Shown: piece after piece, positions 26,801-37,062 of the stretch
Numbering within the stretch: the first letter of the stretch is position 1
Layout of the letters: each line of letters opens with the position of its first letter
Source of the DNA: CAJXZP01 sp963974475
GTDB lineage: Bacteria > Bacteroidota > Bacteroidia > Flavobacteriales_G > Salibacteraceae
DNA length: 64,000 bases
Direction of reading: 5' to 3'
Assembly: GCA_963974475.1 (NCBI GenBank)
Contig: CAXBCR010000009.1
Span: 1 to 64,000 of the forward strand
The notes under the pieces: model-generated
Told to the model about the DNA's origin: nothing
Databases searched by the model: none
Seen by the model: only the letters and a program-made list of their open reading frames with translations
Translations under genes and position numbers: made by a program

Positions 26801-28594
26801 ATGCGTTCATTATTCTTCCTAAATAAGTACTTTTTTAAATACAAATGGCGATTACTATTAGGTTTGATTTTCATTACGGCATCTAATCTATTTGCCATTT
26901 TACCCGCTCAAATTATCCGGGTAGCATTTGATATGGTGGGTGATACGGTAACTCGCTATAAATTACTATCCAATTTTACCGGACAACAATCCTACTCAGA
27001 TTTTGTGACTTATTCTATTCTAATTTTTGGAATCATTGTTTTCTCCATGGCATTGATCAAAGGATTTTTTACATTTCTTAACCGACAAACGATTATTGTG
27101 ATGTCACGTTTGATAGAATTTGACCTAAAAAATGATATTTTCAATCATTACCAAAAACTTGATATAGCCTTTTACAAAACGAATAGTACAGGCGATTTAA
27201 TGAACCGAATTAGCGAAGATGTGAGTCGGGTAAGAATGTATATAGGCCCAGCTGTGATGTATACTACCAATATGGTGGTGGTTTTTATTTTGGTTGTTTG
27301 GGCCATGCTTTCGGTAAATGTAGAACTTACCTTATATGTATTACTTCCACTACCTATTTTGTCTGCATCTATTTATATGGTAAGCAATATCATTAATATA
27401 AAAAGTGAAAAGGTGCAACGTCAATTATCCACCATTTCCACTTTTGTGCAAGAAGCTTTTTCTGGAATACGGGTTTTTAAAGCCTATAACACAAGTATTC
27501 ATCGTGACCAGCTGTTTAACGAGGAAACCGAAGAATACAAAAGAGTAAATCTAGAATTGGTAAAGGTAAATGCCCTGTTTATGCCATTAATGGTTTTGCT
27601 CATTGGTTTTAGCACGATCATCACCATTTACGTTGGAGGAAATCTGGCTATTGCCGGTGAAATTACGTCTGGAAATATTGCCGAATTTGTTATTTACGTA
27701 AACATGCTAACCTGGCCTGTGGCCGTGGTAGGATGGGTAACCTCGATGGTACAAAGAGCTGCTGCCTCTCAAAAAAGAATCAATGAGTTTTTAAACTTTA
27801 AACCTGCTATTTCTTCTCCCACGGAAAAGGACACCCCAATCAACGGAGATATCGTTTTTGATAAAGTAAGTTTTACCTATCCTGACTCAGGAATTGAAGC
27901 TTTAAAAAACGTAAGTTTCAAGGTGAAGAATGGTCAATCTTTGGCTATTACTGGAAGAACCGGGTCTGGAAAAAGTACAATTGCACAATTATTGGTTCGA
28001 TTATATGACATTACAGAGGGAAAAATATTAATAAACAACACTCCAATAAACGAACTTAATCTTTCCTCATTAAGGAAAAATATTGGGTATGTGAATCAAG
28101 ACGTATTCTTATTCTCAGATACCATTTCCAATAATATTTCGTTCGGTGCTAAAATGGAAAACGTGACCGAACAGGCCATTTCAGAGGCCGCAAAAAAAGC
28201 GGATATTTTGGATAATATCTTGGAATTACCTCTTGGCTTTCAAACTAAAATTGGAGAAAGAGGGGTTACTCTCTCTGGTGGTCAGAAACAACGAATCTCG
28301 ATGGCCCGAGCATTAGTTACCGACCCGGAAATTTTGATTCTAGATGACAGCCTATCGGCAGTTGATACCGAAACGGAAGACACTGTTTTGGGTCATTTAA
28401 ATACGTTTATGAAAGGGCGAACCACCATTATTATTTCGCACCGGATTTCGTCAATCAAACATTGTGATAACATATTGGTATTAGACCAAGGTCATATTGC
28501 AGAGCAAGGTACACATGATGAAATTATGAAAAACAACGGGTTATATGCTTCGCTTTACAATCAACAATTGTTGGATGGCAAACAAGAAGGTTAA
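26801..28594 (+). CDS. ABC exporter (fused TM and ATPase), with Asp in place of the catalytic Glu
   Basis: The protein has 597 residues. An N-terminal six-helix ABC transmembrane domain (about 15-310) is followed by a nucleotide-binding domain with Walker A GRTGSGKST (about 385), signature LSGGQ (about 490) and Walker B ILILDD (about 510-515). The usual Glu after Walker B is Asp here (DDSLSAVD). That replacement is typical of one half of heterodimeric exporters, where one ATP site is degenerate. The D-loop SAVD and a later His (IISHR) are present. The function is export of lipid, drug or peptide and the substrate is unknown. No partner half-transporter is adjacent. Confidence 0.93.
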   Translation: MRSLFFLNKYFFKYKWRLLLGLIFITASNLFAILPAQIIRVAFDMVGDTVTRYKLLSNFTGQQSYSDFVTYSILIFGIIVFSMALIKGFFTFLNRQTIIVMSRLIEFDLKNDIFNHYQKLDIAFYKTNSTGDLMNRISEDVSRVRMYIGPAVMYTTNMVVVFILVVWAMLSVNVELTLYVLLPLPILSASIYMVSNIINIKSEKVQRQLSTISTFVQEAFSGIRVFKAYNTSIHRDQLFNEETEEYKRVNLELVKVNALFMPLMVLLIGFSTIITIYVGGNLAIAGEITSGNIAEFVIYVNMLTWPVAVVGWVTSMVQRAAASQKRINEFLNFKPAISSPTEKDTPINGDIVFDKVSFTYPDSGIEALKNVSFKVKNGQSLAITGRTGSGKSTIAQLLVRLYDITEGKILINNTPINELNLSSLRKNIGYVNQDVFLFSDTISNNISFGAKMENVTEQAISEAAKKADILDNILELPLGFQTKIGERGVTLSGGQKQRISMARALVTDPEILILDDSLSAVDTETEDTVLGHLNTFMKGRTTIIISHRISSIKHCDNILVLDQGHIAEQGTHDEIMKNNGLYASLYNQQLLDGKQEG

Positions 28595-28794
28595 CCAGTT
28601 ACCTTTTTTTATAAGGTAAAGTCTGTTACCTGGGGAGCACTCATTATTTAAATGAGTGAAAAATGTAATTTGACGGTATTCATTTATATAGTTTTCCACA
28701 ACTCTTTTTATTCACTTATTAATCATGGCATTGACAATGATATTTATCAGTTTCAACCCGTGATTTTTATCGCCAAAGAGAATAGCATTTGATG

Positions 28795-28802
28795 TAAATT
28801 TG
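28795..28802 (+). promoter_or_regulatory. Putative -7 element TAAATTTG for proline dehydrogenase
   Basis: It matches TAnnTTTG and lies 19 bases upstream of the ATG. The -33 region is not clear. Confidence 0.5.
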
Positions 28803-28821
28803 CACACTAATTAAATTTACA

Positions 28822-30018
28822 ATGATGGATAAAAACATAGCAGATAAAGAAGTTTCGTTTGAGGATACCAAAACCGCTTTTTCTCATCTTTCGGATAAAG
28901 ATTTAAATTTTTCTATTAAAATGTTTCAATTAATGCAAAATCCATCCTTAGTTAAGGTAGGAACTGCATTATCTAATTTTGCATTAGCCACCCATTTACC
29001 TATTACAGGAATTGTAAGAAGTACGGTATTCCGTCAATTTTGTGGAGGTATTAATTTAGAGGAAAGTTTGGAGAAAATTGCTGAATTGAACTCTGCCAAA
29101 GTAGGTGCCATTTTAGACTATGCAGTTGAAGGAGCTCAAAAAGAATCGGCATTTGACCATACGAAAGAGCAAATAATTACCGTCATTAAAAAAGCCCAAA
29201 CTACCGATGGAATTCCTGTAGCTTGCATGAAAATGTCAGGTATTGCTCGTTTTGATTTGTTAGAAAAAGTAACCAATGAAGCCGAACTTACCGAAATTGA
29301 AAAACAAGAATATAAACGGTCTGTAGATCGTTTTGAAGAAATTTGTAAAACCTCATTTGAAACAGGTATTCCCATTTACGTGGATGCAGAAGAAACTTGG
29401 ATTCAACCAGCAATTGACCGATTGGTAGAATCACGAATGCGTAAATACAATACCAAAAAAGCCATTGTTTTCCATACCTTACAAATGTACCGTAAGGATA
29501 AAATGGATCATCTTAAAAGGTTGATTGCAGAATCAAAAAAAGAAGGTTGGTTTTTAGGAATTAAATTTGTTCGTGGCGCTTATTTGGAAAAAGAAAACCA
29601 ACGAGCTAAAGACATGGGATACCCTACTTTAATGCAACCCAATAAAGCAGCTACAGATCACGATTTTGATGCCGCCATTGAGTTGATGGTAGAGAATATT
29701 GACCATACCGAAATTTGTAATGGAACACACAATGCATTGAGCTCTATGAAATTGGTAAAGCTTATGCGGAAGCATAATTTAGAACATAATGATGCGCGTA
29801 TCTACTTTTCCCAACTAAAAGGAATGAGCGACACCATTAGTTTCAATTTGGCAGATGCGGGGTATAATGTTTCCAAATATTTGCCTTATGGTCCTGTAAA
29901 AGCTACGATTCCTTACCTCACCCGTAGAGCGGAAGAAAACACCGCTATTGCCGGCCAAATGGGTAAAGAATTGGCAGACCTATTAGAGGAAAAAGCGAGA
30001 AGAGACGCTTTAAAATAA
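28822..30018 (+). CDS. Proline dehydrogenase
   Basis: The protein has 398 residues, the usual size for the monofunctional FAD-dependent enzyme. Conserved elements seen are IPIYVDAEETWIQ (near 183), GIKFVRGAYLEKE (near 248), the GTHNA flavin-site motif (near 300) and YLPYGPVKATIPYLTRRAEEN (near 355-375; quoted in segments: YLPYGPVK, PYLTRRAEEN). It oxidises L-proline to 1-pyrroline-5-carboxylate and passes electrons through FAD to quinones. The gene for P5C dehydrogenase is not adjacent. A promoter-like box precedes it and a perfect terminator hairpin follows, so it is probably a single-gene transcript. Confidence 0.95.
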   Translation: MMDKNIADKEVSFEDTKTAFSHLSDKDLNFSIKMFQLMQNPSLVKVGTALSNFALATHLPITGIVRSTVFRQFCGGINLEESLEKIAELNSAKVGAILDYAVEGAQKESAFDHTKEQIITVIKKAQTTDGIPVACMKMSGIARFDLLEKVTNEAELTEIEKQEYKRSVDRFEEICKTSFETGIPIYVDAEETWIQPAIDRLVESRMRKYNTKKAIVFHTLQMYRKDKMDHLKRLIAESKKEGWFLGIKFVRGAYLEKENQRAKDMGYPTLMQPNKAATDHDFDAAIELMVENIDHTEICNGTHNALSSMKLVKLMRKHNLEHNDARIYFSQLKGMSDTISFNLADAGYNVSKYLPYGPVKATIPYLTRRAEENTAIAGQMGKELADLLEEKARRDALK

Positions 30019-30027
30019 TGAACTCGA

Positions 30028-30064
30028 AAAGGCGAAAACTCTGTGTAGTTTTCGCCTTTATTTT
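30028..30064 (+). terminator. Terminator after proline dehydrogenase
   Basis: AAAGGCGAAAACT (30028-30040) pairs perfectly with AGTTTTCGCCTTT (30047-30059) over a six-base loop, then T-rich. Confidence 0.92.
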
Positions 30065-30213
30065 CCCCTCAATTCCGCCCAATTTATTTCAGTTGTAGAA
30101 CAAACTCTTTTGAAGTAATTTGCGTCTTTTAAAGTATGCTTGAAATTTCTCCAAAGTAATAAGGAGAAACCTAGCTAAAATGATTTAATATTCGCACCGA
30201 TAACAAACTGATT

Positions 30214-33200
30214 TTGAATAAATTTACACAACTTTTAAAACCTAAATATTTTGTCAAACTAATCGTATTAGTGGCTTTTTTAGGTACTGGATTGGTTGCT
30301 CACGCAACGCATCTTATTGGTGGAAACATGGGTTATATTTACGTAGGGCCTGATCCTGCCATTACCGGAAATTCTTTATATAAGATTACTTTGGACGCCT
30401 ATCAAGATTGTAATTCTACCAACTGGTGGTCTGCAGGAGGGGTTTTTCCAGAAGGTAGAATAAATGTAGGTATATACGAAGGAGCTTACGCGCCTACCGC
30501 AGCTATATCCAATTCTGGATCAATTAATTTGATATTAACCGACTCTAATGAGGTAGATCCAAATTTACCTCAAATTTGCGACCCTTTCAATTTACTGTCT
30601 ACGGTTTGCGTTTACTTGGTTCGGTACGAAAACACCATTTCCTTACCTAGTACAACTTCAGGGTTTTGGATTATATATGACCGTTGTTGTAGACCAGGCG
30701 GTATTACCAATTTAAATGATTCTGGATCGCAATCATTCGTTTATTCTACTTGGATTCCTTCCATAAACGGAGTTTTGGGAGTTAATACAAGTGCACAGTT
30801 TACGGATACCTTATTATCGTATATCTGTACAACTGATACCGCATACATTTCGAACACAGCAATTGATGCGGATGGTGATTCCTTAGTTTACTCTTTGGTC
30901 ACTCCATTTATTGGTATTACTGGAAATGGAGCAGCTGGGAACAATCCTCCTGCGATAGCGTATACCTCGACTCTAATGGATCCATACACTATTCCACCAT
31001 CCGGAATAAATTATCAAACAGGATATAGTTTAACCAATTTGTTAGGAACCGGCAGTTTTTCTAACATCGACCCAAACACCGGCCTCACCCGGTTTTATTC
31101 CAATTTCCGTGGCACCTTTGCCGCAGCCGTTGAAATTACAGAATATCGAAACAATGTTATTGTGGGTGTAACCCGTAGAAATATGCAATTAATTGCGGAT
31201 AACTGCCCCAATAATAACATGCCTAACCAAAATATTTCGGTGCTAGATTCTACTGCCATTACTCCACTTGATTATGAAGTGGATGCAGGTACAAATATTT
31301 GCTTTCACTTAAATTATTCAGATACAGATGGGGACCCGCTACAATTTACAGCCTCCAGCCCCATTTTTGACAATACCATAACTAACCCCGCTGCTACCGT
31401 TACATCTCCGGTAAACGGAGTGGGTGCTGTTACAGGCACCATTTGTTGGAACACCTCCTGTGCACAAGGAAGAATTGCTCCCTACATAGTAAATGTGGTG
31501 GTTACCGACAGCAATTGTCCTCCGTTACCATTACCCCAAGAATTGAAAATATATGTTCGTCCATTTGAAGGTCCAAAAACTATTTTTGGTGATACCGTGG
31601 TTTGTGTGACCAACCAAGCGACCCAATTTACGGCCGATACACTTACAAATGTGGTTTACAACTGGACCGTTACTGGAGGTACAATAACTTCCGGAGGAAA
31701 TGGACCAAATATTGGGGTCACCTGGGCTGCTGGGCAGGCTAACGGTATTATATCGTTGACCACCACCAATCAAAATGGGTGTATTGCAGGACCAATCACA
31801 AAAAATGTGGTTCTTTCTAATGTCGTTTCAGATGCTGGGGGTGATCAAACCATGTGTGTGGGAATTCCGGTTACCATTGGTGGCGCACCTACCTCTACCG
31901 ATCCAGGTAATACCATTAAATGGAGTCCATCAACAGGGTTGAATTTTGATACCCTAGCCAATCCAATCGCTAATCCAAATACGAGTACCACTTACATCGT
32001 AAGTTTAACCAATACATTGGGTTGTGTGGGTACAGATACCATTACGGTGACGGTTAACCAACCTATTCCATCTGGAATTTTAAGTGACTACTTTTTATGT
32101 CCCGGAGATACCTTACCGTTAAATGCCACCGGAGCCACATTTACATGGGGTCCTAACGTATTTATCTCAGCAACAAATATTGCCAATCCAAAAGTCTATC
32201 CTCCATCAAATCAAACTTATACTTTACAATATTTTGACATTAATGGATGTGAAGGAAATGATACAAGTACTGTTACCGTAAATGCTACTGTACCTACAGA
32301 TGCGGGTGCGGACTCGCCTATTTGTTCTGGCGATTCATTTTCGTTGGGTGGTAATCCAACGGGTCCATTTGGAACTACATACAATTGGCAACCAACCGCC
32401 AATATGAATAACAATACGCTTGCAAACCCAAGTGTATTACCAACTGCAACAACGACTTATATTGTAATGACAAGCAATGATACTTGTACAGGAATTGATT
32501 CAGTAACGGTAACCGTTATTCCTTCTCCTACGCTATCCGTTTCAAGCGACACGTATGTATGTGAAGGTGATTCCACTCAAATTACGGCTACTGGAACGGG
32601 TTCTTTTTTATGGAGCAACGGAAATACATTATCCGATTCTACTATTTCAAATCCGCTTGCATTCCCATCCGTATCTACGGTTTATGTAGTGACTTTAACG
32701 GATGCTACTTCGTGTGAATCTGTTGATTCTGTATTGGTAGATATCCAAGGATTGCCTACTGCTTCAGCTGGTGGTTTGATTGATGCATGTAAATTTAATC
32801 CAACCCAAATTGGCGGAAGTCCTACTGGACCTCCTGGCGCCACTTATTCCTGGACACCAATTACTGGACTGAATTCAAATACTTCAGCAAATCCAATGGT
32901 AACTATCGACCAAGATGTGACATATATTGTTCAAGTTACTGATAGCCTTGGATGTGTAGCACATGACACCGTAGCTGTGGAAGTTTTTAGAATACAAGGA
33001 TTTGGCGATACAACCATCTGTAAAAACGTTCAGTTAAATTTAAATACACGTACCATCCATGGTAATGGTCCATACACCTACCAATGGACAAATGGAAGCC
33101 TTTTATCTGATTCTACTTCTGGTTCTCCTACCGTTACATCAGGTACTAAAGCTGCTTTTACCGTAACTGTTACCGATGCCAATAATTGTAAGGACACCGT

Positions 33201-33744
33201 AGATTTCAACTTGAATCTATTGGCGACTACCCAATCTGTTTTCACCTATGAGATACTTCCTACTTGCGAAGGTGTGGGCGTTCAAATTACCGATAATAGT
33301 ATTGGTGCAGCAGGTTACGCTTGGTTGATTAACGATACCTTGGTTAGCTCAAGCGAGAATCCCCTACTTACTTTTGAGTACGGAAAAGATGCCAACCTAA
33401 AACTAGTCACTACCTCCAGTGATGGTTGTGTGGATACTGCAGAAGTGACCATCACAGGTCCTAAATTTACTGATTTAGCAGAAATAACCATCTCTAATGT
33501 ATTTACGCCAAATGGTGACGGTGAAAACGACTATTTTGAAGTGACCAGTAATGGTAATTTAAGTGGTTGTATCGAAATGACAGTATTCAATAGAGGTGGT
33601 CAATTAGTATATAAATCTACCGGTGGCATTAGTGTTTGGGACGGTAGATCAACCACCGGGCAAAAATATCCTGATGGAGTGTATTATTACGTTTACAGCA
33701 TCAATGGAGTAGAATACCATGGCAACGTTATGTTAATGCGATAA
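30214..33744 (+). CDS. Giant surface protein with Ig-like repeats and gliding-type T9SS sorting domain
   Basis: The protein has 1176 residues. The start is a TTG, because no ATG fits upstream: in frame, the first stop is at 30181 and only ATT, CTG, ATT and TTG lie in between. The N-terminus is signal-like (FVKLIVLVAFLGTGLVAHA) followed by a conserved ATHLIGGNMGY opening. Several Ig/PKD-like repeats follow (about 450-1080), each ending in TYIV-x-x-T-x-x-x-x-C. The C-terminal 80 residues are the gliding-motility-associated/type B CTD (NVFTPNGDGENDYFEV ... KYPDGVYYYVY). Such domains direct export by the type IX system and surface attachment. Adhesin or cell-wall assembly roles are plausible; I cannot assign one. 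Confidence 0.9.
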   Translation: MNKFTQLLKPKYFVKLIVLVAFLGTGLVAHATHLIGGNMGYIYVGPDPAITGNSLYKITLDAYQDCNSTNWWSAGGVFPEGRINVGIYEGAYAPTAAISNSGSINLILTDSNEVDPNLPQICDPFNLLSTVCVYLVRYENTISLPSTTSGFWIIYDRCCRPGGITNLNDSGSQSFVYSTWIPSINGVLGVNTSAQFTDTLLSYICTTDTAYISNTAIDADGDSLVYSLVTPFIGITGNGAAGNNPPAIAYTSTLMDPYTIPPSGINYQTGYSLTNLLGTGSFSNIDPNTGLTRFYSNFRGTFAAAVEITEYRNNVIVGVTRRNMQLIADNCPNNNMPNQNISVLDSTAITPLDYEVDAGTNICFHLNYSDTDGDPLQFTASSPIFDNTITNPAATVTSPVNGVGAVTGTICWNTSCAQGRIAPYIVNVVVTDSNCPPLPLPQELKIYVRPFEGPKTIFGDTVVCVTNQATQFTADTLTNVVYNWTVTGGTITSGGNGPNIGVTWAAGQANGIISLTTTNQNGCIAGPITKNVVLSNVVSDAGGDQTMCVGIPVTIGGAPTSTDPGNTIKWSPSTGLNFDTLANPIANPNTSTTYIVSLTNTLGCVGTDTITVTVNQPIPSGILSDYFLCPGDTLPLNATGATFTWGPNVFISATNIANPKVYPPSNQTYTLQYFDINGCEGNDTSTVTVNATVPTDAGADSPICSGDSFSLGGNPTGPFGTTYNWQPTANMNNNTLANPSVLPTATTTYIVMTSNDTCTGIDSVTVTVIPSPTLSVSSDTYVCEGDSTQITATGTGSFLWSNGNTLSDSTISNPLAFPSVSTVYVVTLTDATSCESVDSVLVDIQGLPTASAGGLIDACKFNPTQIGGSPTGPPGATYSWTPITGLNSNTSANPMVTIDQDVTYIVQVTDSLGCVAHDTVAVEVFRIQGFGDTTICKNVQLNLNTRTIHGNGPYTYQWTNGSLLSDSTSGSPTVTSGTKAAFTVTVTDANNCKDTVDFNLNLLATTQSVFTYEILPTCEGVGVQITDNSIGAAGYAWLINDTLVSSSENPLLTFEYGKDANLKLVTTSSDGCVDTAEVTITGPKFTDLAEITISNVFTPNGDGENDYFEVTSNGNLSGCIEMTVFNRGGQLVYKSTGGISVWDGRSTTGQKYPDGVYYYVYSINGVEYHGNVMLMR

Positions 33745-33797
33745 AGGTATTACCTGTTTGTACTGGATTAATATACACTCGCTTTGGCCGATTACAA

Positions 33798-34031
33798 TTA
33801 TTTAACTGGTTTGTAAGTAATCACTGTGGTAGCAGGATATTTTAGCAGTAAGCTTTCGGGGCGGATGGGTCTTTTTACAAAATTACCTTGACAATTTGGA
33901 CATACATTATGGAGTACGTTTTCCACACAATCGGTGCAAAATGTACATTCAAATGTGCAAATCATGGCTTCATTACTATTTGGTGGTAACGATTTATTGC
34001 AGTTTTCGCAGGTAGGTCTAATTTCTAACAT
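33798..34031 (-). CDS. DUF1272 zinc-ribbon protein
   Basis: The protein has 77 residues with four CxxC-type metal-binding pairs: CENCNKSL, CTFECTFCTDC and CPNCQG. It opens with MLEIRPTCENC, which is close to the DUF1272 family consensus. No function is assigned to the family. It lies ten bases after the DinB gene and is co-transcribed with it. Confidence 0.88.
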   Translation of the reverse strand: MLEIRPTCENCNKSLPPNSNEAMICTFECTFCTDCVENVLHNVCPNCQGNFVKRPIRPESLLLKYPATTVITYKPVK

Positions 34032-34041
34032 GGCTCGGAAT

Positions 34042-34554
34042 TTACAAATACCTCTCTTTTACAATTTGATTGTGATGGTCATTATGTCCGGCATTAAACC
34101 AGCCTATTATTCTTGGGCTTAATGGAATATTGTTAGCGTTTCCAAAATGATCTAGCACCTTTGGACTAAGCGATTTAATTAAAGAGATGGTGCTTTTTCG
34201 AGCAGCATCAAAATCGGCTCCTATTTGAGTTAGATTCCGATCCATTGAAAAATCATTTTTCACATATAAATCCTCATCAAAACCGGGCAAGTTCATAGGG
34301 TCTTGTCTACCAATACATAAAATCCTAAAACTAAAAACACGCTCACAATCCGCTAAATGCTGAAAAAGCTCCTTTATATTCCATTTTCCATCTGCATACG
34401 CATAATTTTCTTTGGAACTAGGAATAGTTTTAATTAATTCCATCGTTTCCATTCTACTACGTTCCAAAGCCGTTAATAAATCTTTATCTTCTAAATTATC
34501 GATGAATGATTTAAAATACAAATCTGAATTTAAATTTTGCGGTTTTGCTATCAT
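34042..34554 (-). CDS. DinB-family four-helix metal protein
   Basis: The protein has 170 residues. The DinB fold is recognised from KWNIKELFQHLADCERVF (metal His near 68) and the C-terminal HNDHHNQ (two metal His near 158-162). These His residues coordinate a divalent metal in the family. Members act as thiol-dependent transferases, for example on bacillithiol or mycothiol; the substrate here is unknown. It sits between the PBP gene and DUF1272 in a three-gene unit. Confidence 0.87.
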   Translation of the reverse strand: MIAKPQNLNSDLYFKSFIDNLEDKDLLTALERSRMETMELIKTIPSSKENYAYADGKWNIKELFQHLADCERVFSFRILCIGRQDPMNLPGFDEDLYVKNDFSMDRNLTQIGADFDAARKSTISLIKSLSPKVLDHFGNANNIPLSPRIIGWFNAGHNDHHNQIVKERYL

Positions 34555-34578
34555 AATTATGTCGTTTCAGTGGTTGGA

Positions 34579-36816
34579 TTAATTTCGTTTAAACCACCCT
34601 TTTTTCTTTTTACGTTGGTCTTTTTTTCGCTGTTTTTTCTCTCTTTTCTCAACAGATGTATTATCCGATTTAAAGAAATCTTTAAATTTATCTAAAGTGG
34701 AATCTTCTACAAAATCAGGGCAATTCATTTCACCTTTCAACCCTTCGTTTATCGATGGAAATGGACTTGAATACTTTTCTAATTCTACGGAATCCTGTTC
34801 TATTTGCTGCAAAGTTAAGGCGGTTAATGGAAGTGCTAACCTACCGCCCGAGCCCAGACTTCCGGAATTAAAATGGATGGAACGGTAACTTGCTCCCACC
34901 CTTGAAATCATCACCACATTCGGATTATATGATGCAAACCAAGCATCAGCAAAATTTTGGGACGTACCCGTTTTACCGGCTAACGGGGTTTTTATTCCGT
35001 AGGTATTCCGTATAGCCGCTCCCGTTCCGTGGTTTATGGCTTTCTGCAAGATTTCGTTCATTAATAGGCTCGTTCGTTCTTCCAATACACGGGTTCTTTC
35101 CCGTTTTTCTTTTCTTTGGTATAGCACTTCCCCACTTGGTGAAACTATACGAGTAATGGTAAAAGGCGTAACCTCATCACCTCCATTTGCAAGCATCGCA
35201 TAGCCAGTGGCGAGTTCTTCTACACTAGCATCTACCGTTCCAAGCGCCATCGAAGGACTATGTTTTAAATGTGCTGTAAACCCTAGTTTTCTCCATAAAT
35301 AATCTACCTCATCATACCCTACTTGAAATAATAAATCGACCGAAGGCACATTTTTAGAACGAATCAAAGCGCCTGTTAAGGAATACTCCCCTCCAGTGGA
35401 ATGATCATAATTAGCGGGTGTCCAATTATCAAAATCCGTGTATGTTTTGGGAGTATTATCCAGATAATCACAAGGTGACATCCCTTTTTCTAAGGCAGCT
35501 GCATACAAAATTGGTTTAAAAGTGGAAGCTAATTGACGCTTTGCCCGCACTTGGTCATATGGAAATCGTCTAAAGTCAACACCTCCCACCCATGCATTAA
35601 TTGCACCGGTATTTGGTTGCATTGCCAAAAAACCGGCATGCAGGGTTAGCAACGAATTTTTAATACTATCACTAACCGAAATAGAATCGTAATAGGTGCT
35701 ATCCCACGTAAACACTTCAATTTTCACCTTCTCATTTCGCCTAGATTGCAATTGTTTCGACTTAATTATTCCATCAACTAGTTTTTGCAATTGCTGGGCA
35801 GATTTCCCCTTGGAATACTGCAACGATAGTTTTTGTTGCATCTTCTTTAAATGTTTCTCAAACGACTGTATCGCAAAGGTTTGCAATCTATAATCCAAGG
35901 TAGTTTCCACTTTCAATCCTTCCGCTTTATAATCCCATTTCTTACCTATTTTTGCCGTAACATCCTGCAAAATTTCATTTAATTCTCGTTCCACCTTAAC
36001 CAAAAAATAATTGGCAGGACCGTTTGCTCCTAAATTTGCATAATCCAACTGAATAGGAATGATTCGAAGTAAATCGTATTCGGATTCGGTTAGGTAATTG
36101 TTTTTCATCATTTGATGCAAAACCACCTCTTGCCTATTCTTAGCATGAATAGGATACAACCGAGGGTTGTAATATGTATTAGCCTTTAGCATTCCAATTA
36201 GAACAGCTCCTTCATTAATGGTTAAATTAACGACCGATTTATTATAAAATAACCGCGAAGCAGCCTCAATTCCATACACATTTTCTCCAAAAGGAATCGT
36301 ATTCAGGTACAATGCTAAAATTTCTTCTTTAGAATAAATAGATTCCAATCGATAGGCCAGCAAAGCCTCCTTGGTTTTGTTCACCAACATCGTCAATGGG
36401 CCAAAACTTTGACGACCATACATGTTTTTCAATAATTGTTGGGTGATGGTACTTCCTCCACCAGAACTCGGTTGATTTAGCAAAATGGTTTTGAACAAAA
36501 CCCGAAACAAACTCCTAGAATCCACCCCATCATGTTCAAAAAACCGTTCATCTTCGGTAGCTACAAGCGCATTAACCACATGTGTAGGCAATTGTTCGAA
36601 ATAGATATTTGTTCGATTTTTGGCGAAAAATTTACCAATCAATTGGCCATCAGCAGACATCACTTCTGTGGCAGTTTCATTTTTAAAGCTTCTAATTTCT
36701 TCGGAGCTATACAGATGCCCAAACACCTCATAGTTAACTAACCCAATAAAAAGAGCTAATGATAATATCCCAATTAGGAGACCAACGCCACTGAAAATTA
36801 AAAGTTTTCGAATCAT
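34579..36816 (-). CDS. Class A penicillin-binding protein (glycosyltransferase/transpeptidase)
   Basis: The protein has 745 residues with one N-terminal transmembrane helix (about 7-27). The GT51 transglycosylase domain starts near 75, with the catalytic Glu in TEDERFFEHDGVD (about 87-100). The transpeptidase domain has the active-site SxxK as STFKP (about residue 430), an SxN motif SKN (about 480) and KTGTS (about 615). The extreme C-terminus is a basic, Lys/Arg-rich tail. It polymerises and cross-links peptidoglycan, and the gene is transcribed first in the PBP-DinB-DUF1272 unit. PBP1A or PBP1C naming cannot be decided by eye. Confidence 0.93.
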   Translation of the reverse strand: MIRKLLIFSGVGLLIGILSLALFIGLVNYEVFGHLYSSEEIRSFKNETATEVMSADGQLIGKFFAKNRTNIYFEQLPTHVVNALVATEDERFFEHDGVDSRSLFRVLFKTILLNQPSSGGGSTITQQLLKNMYGRQSFGPLTMLVNKTKEALLAYRLESIYSKEEILALYLNTIPFGENVYGIEAASRLFYNKSVVNLTINEGAVLIGMLKANTYYNPRLYPIHAKNRQEVVLHQMMKNNYLTESEYDLLRIIPIQLDYANLGANGPANYFLVKVERELNEILQDVTAKIGKKWDYKAEGLKVETTLDYRLQTFAIQSFEKHLKKMQQKLSLQYSKGKSAQQLQKLVDGIIKSKQLQSRRNEKVKIEVFTWDSTYYDSISVSDSIKNSLLTLHAGFLAMQPNTGAINAWVGGVDFRRFPYDQVRAKRQLASTFKPILYAAALEKGMSPCDYLDNTPKTYTDFDNWTPANYDHSTGGEYSLTGALIRSKNVPSVDLLFQVGYDEVDYLWRKLGFTAHLKHSPSMALGTVDASVEELATGYAMLANGGDEVTPFTITRIVSPSGEVLYQRKEKRERTRVLEERTSLLMNEILQKAINHGTGAAIRNTYGIKTPLAGKTGTSQNFADAWFASYNPNVVMISRVGASYRSIHFNSGSLGSGGRLALPLTALTLQQIEQDSVELEKYSSPFPSINEGLKGEMNCPDFVEDSTLDKFKDFFKSDNTSVEKREKKQRKKDQRKKKKGWFKRN

Positions 36817-36984
36817 TTAACTACACGAAATAAACGCAATAACGCCTCGAAAATAATTATATTATTCGCTACAATTAGGAGTTTCTCATTTTTTTAAGGA
36901 ATCAACAACGCGATTTGGTAGGCTACCACTTTAACATTCTAATAATTAGCCTAAATTTAACTAGGGTCTAATGGATGCTAAAAT

Positions 36985-36992
36985 TATATTTG
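36985..36992 (+). promoter_or_regulatory. Putative -7 element TATATTTG for the RND operon
   Basis: It matches TAnnTTTG and sits 70 bases before the adaptor ATG, giving a leader of about 65 bases. No repressor operator or tetR/acrR-type regulator is adjacent. Confidence 0.4.
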
Positions 36993-37062
36993 TAGCACGG
37001 ATACGATTTGGACAAAGAAATGAGAATTCAATAATACAAATACCTAATCGTAAAAAAATCAC

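Noticed and set aside
28599..28620. Hairpin TTACCTT/AAGGTAA after the ABC exporter gene as a terminator
   Set aside because: The T-run is in the loop and not after the stem, so termination is not supported.
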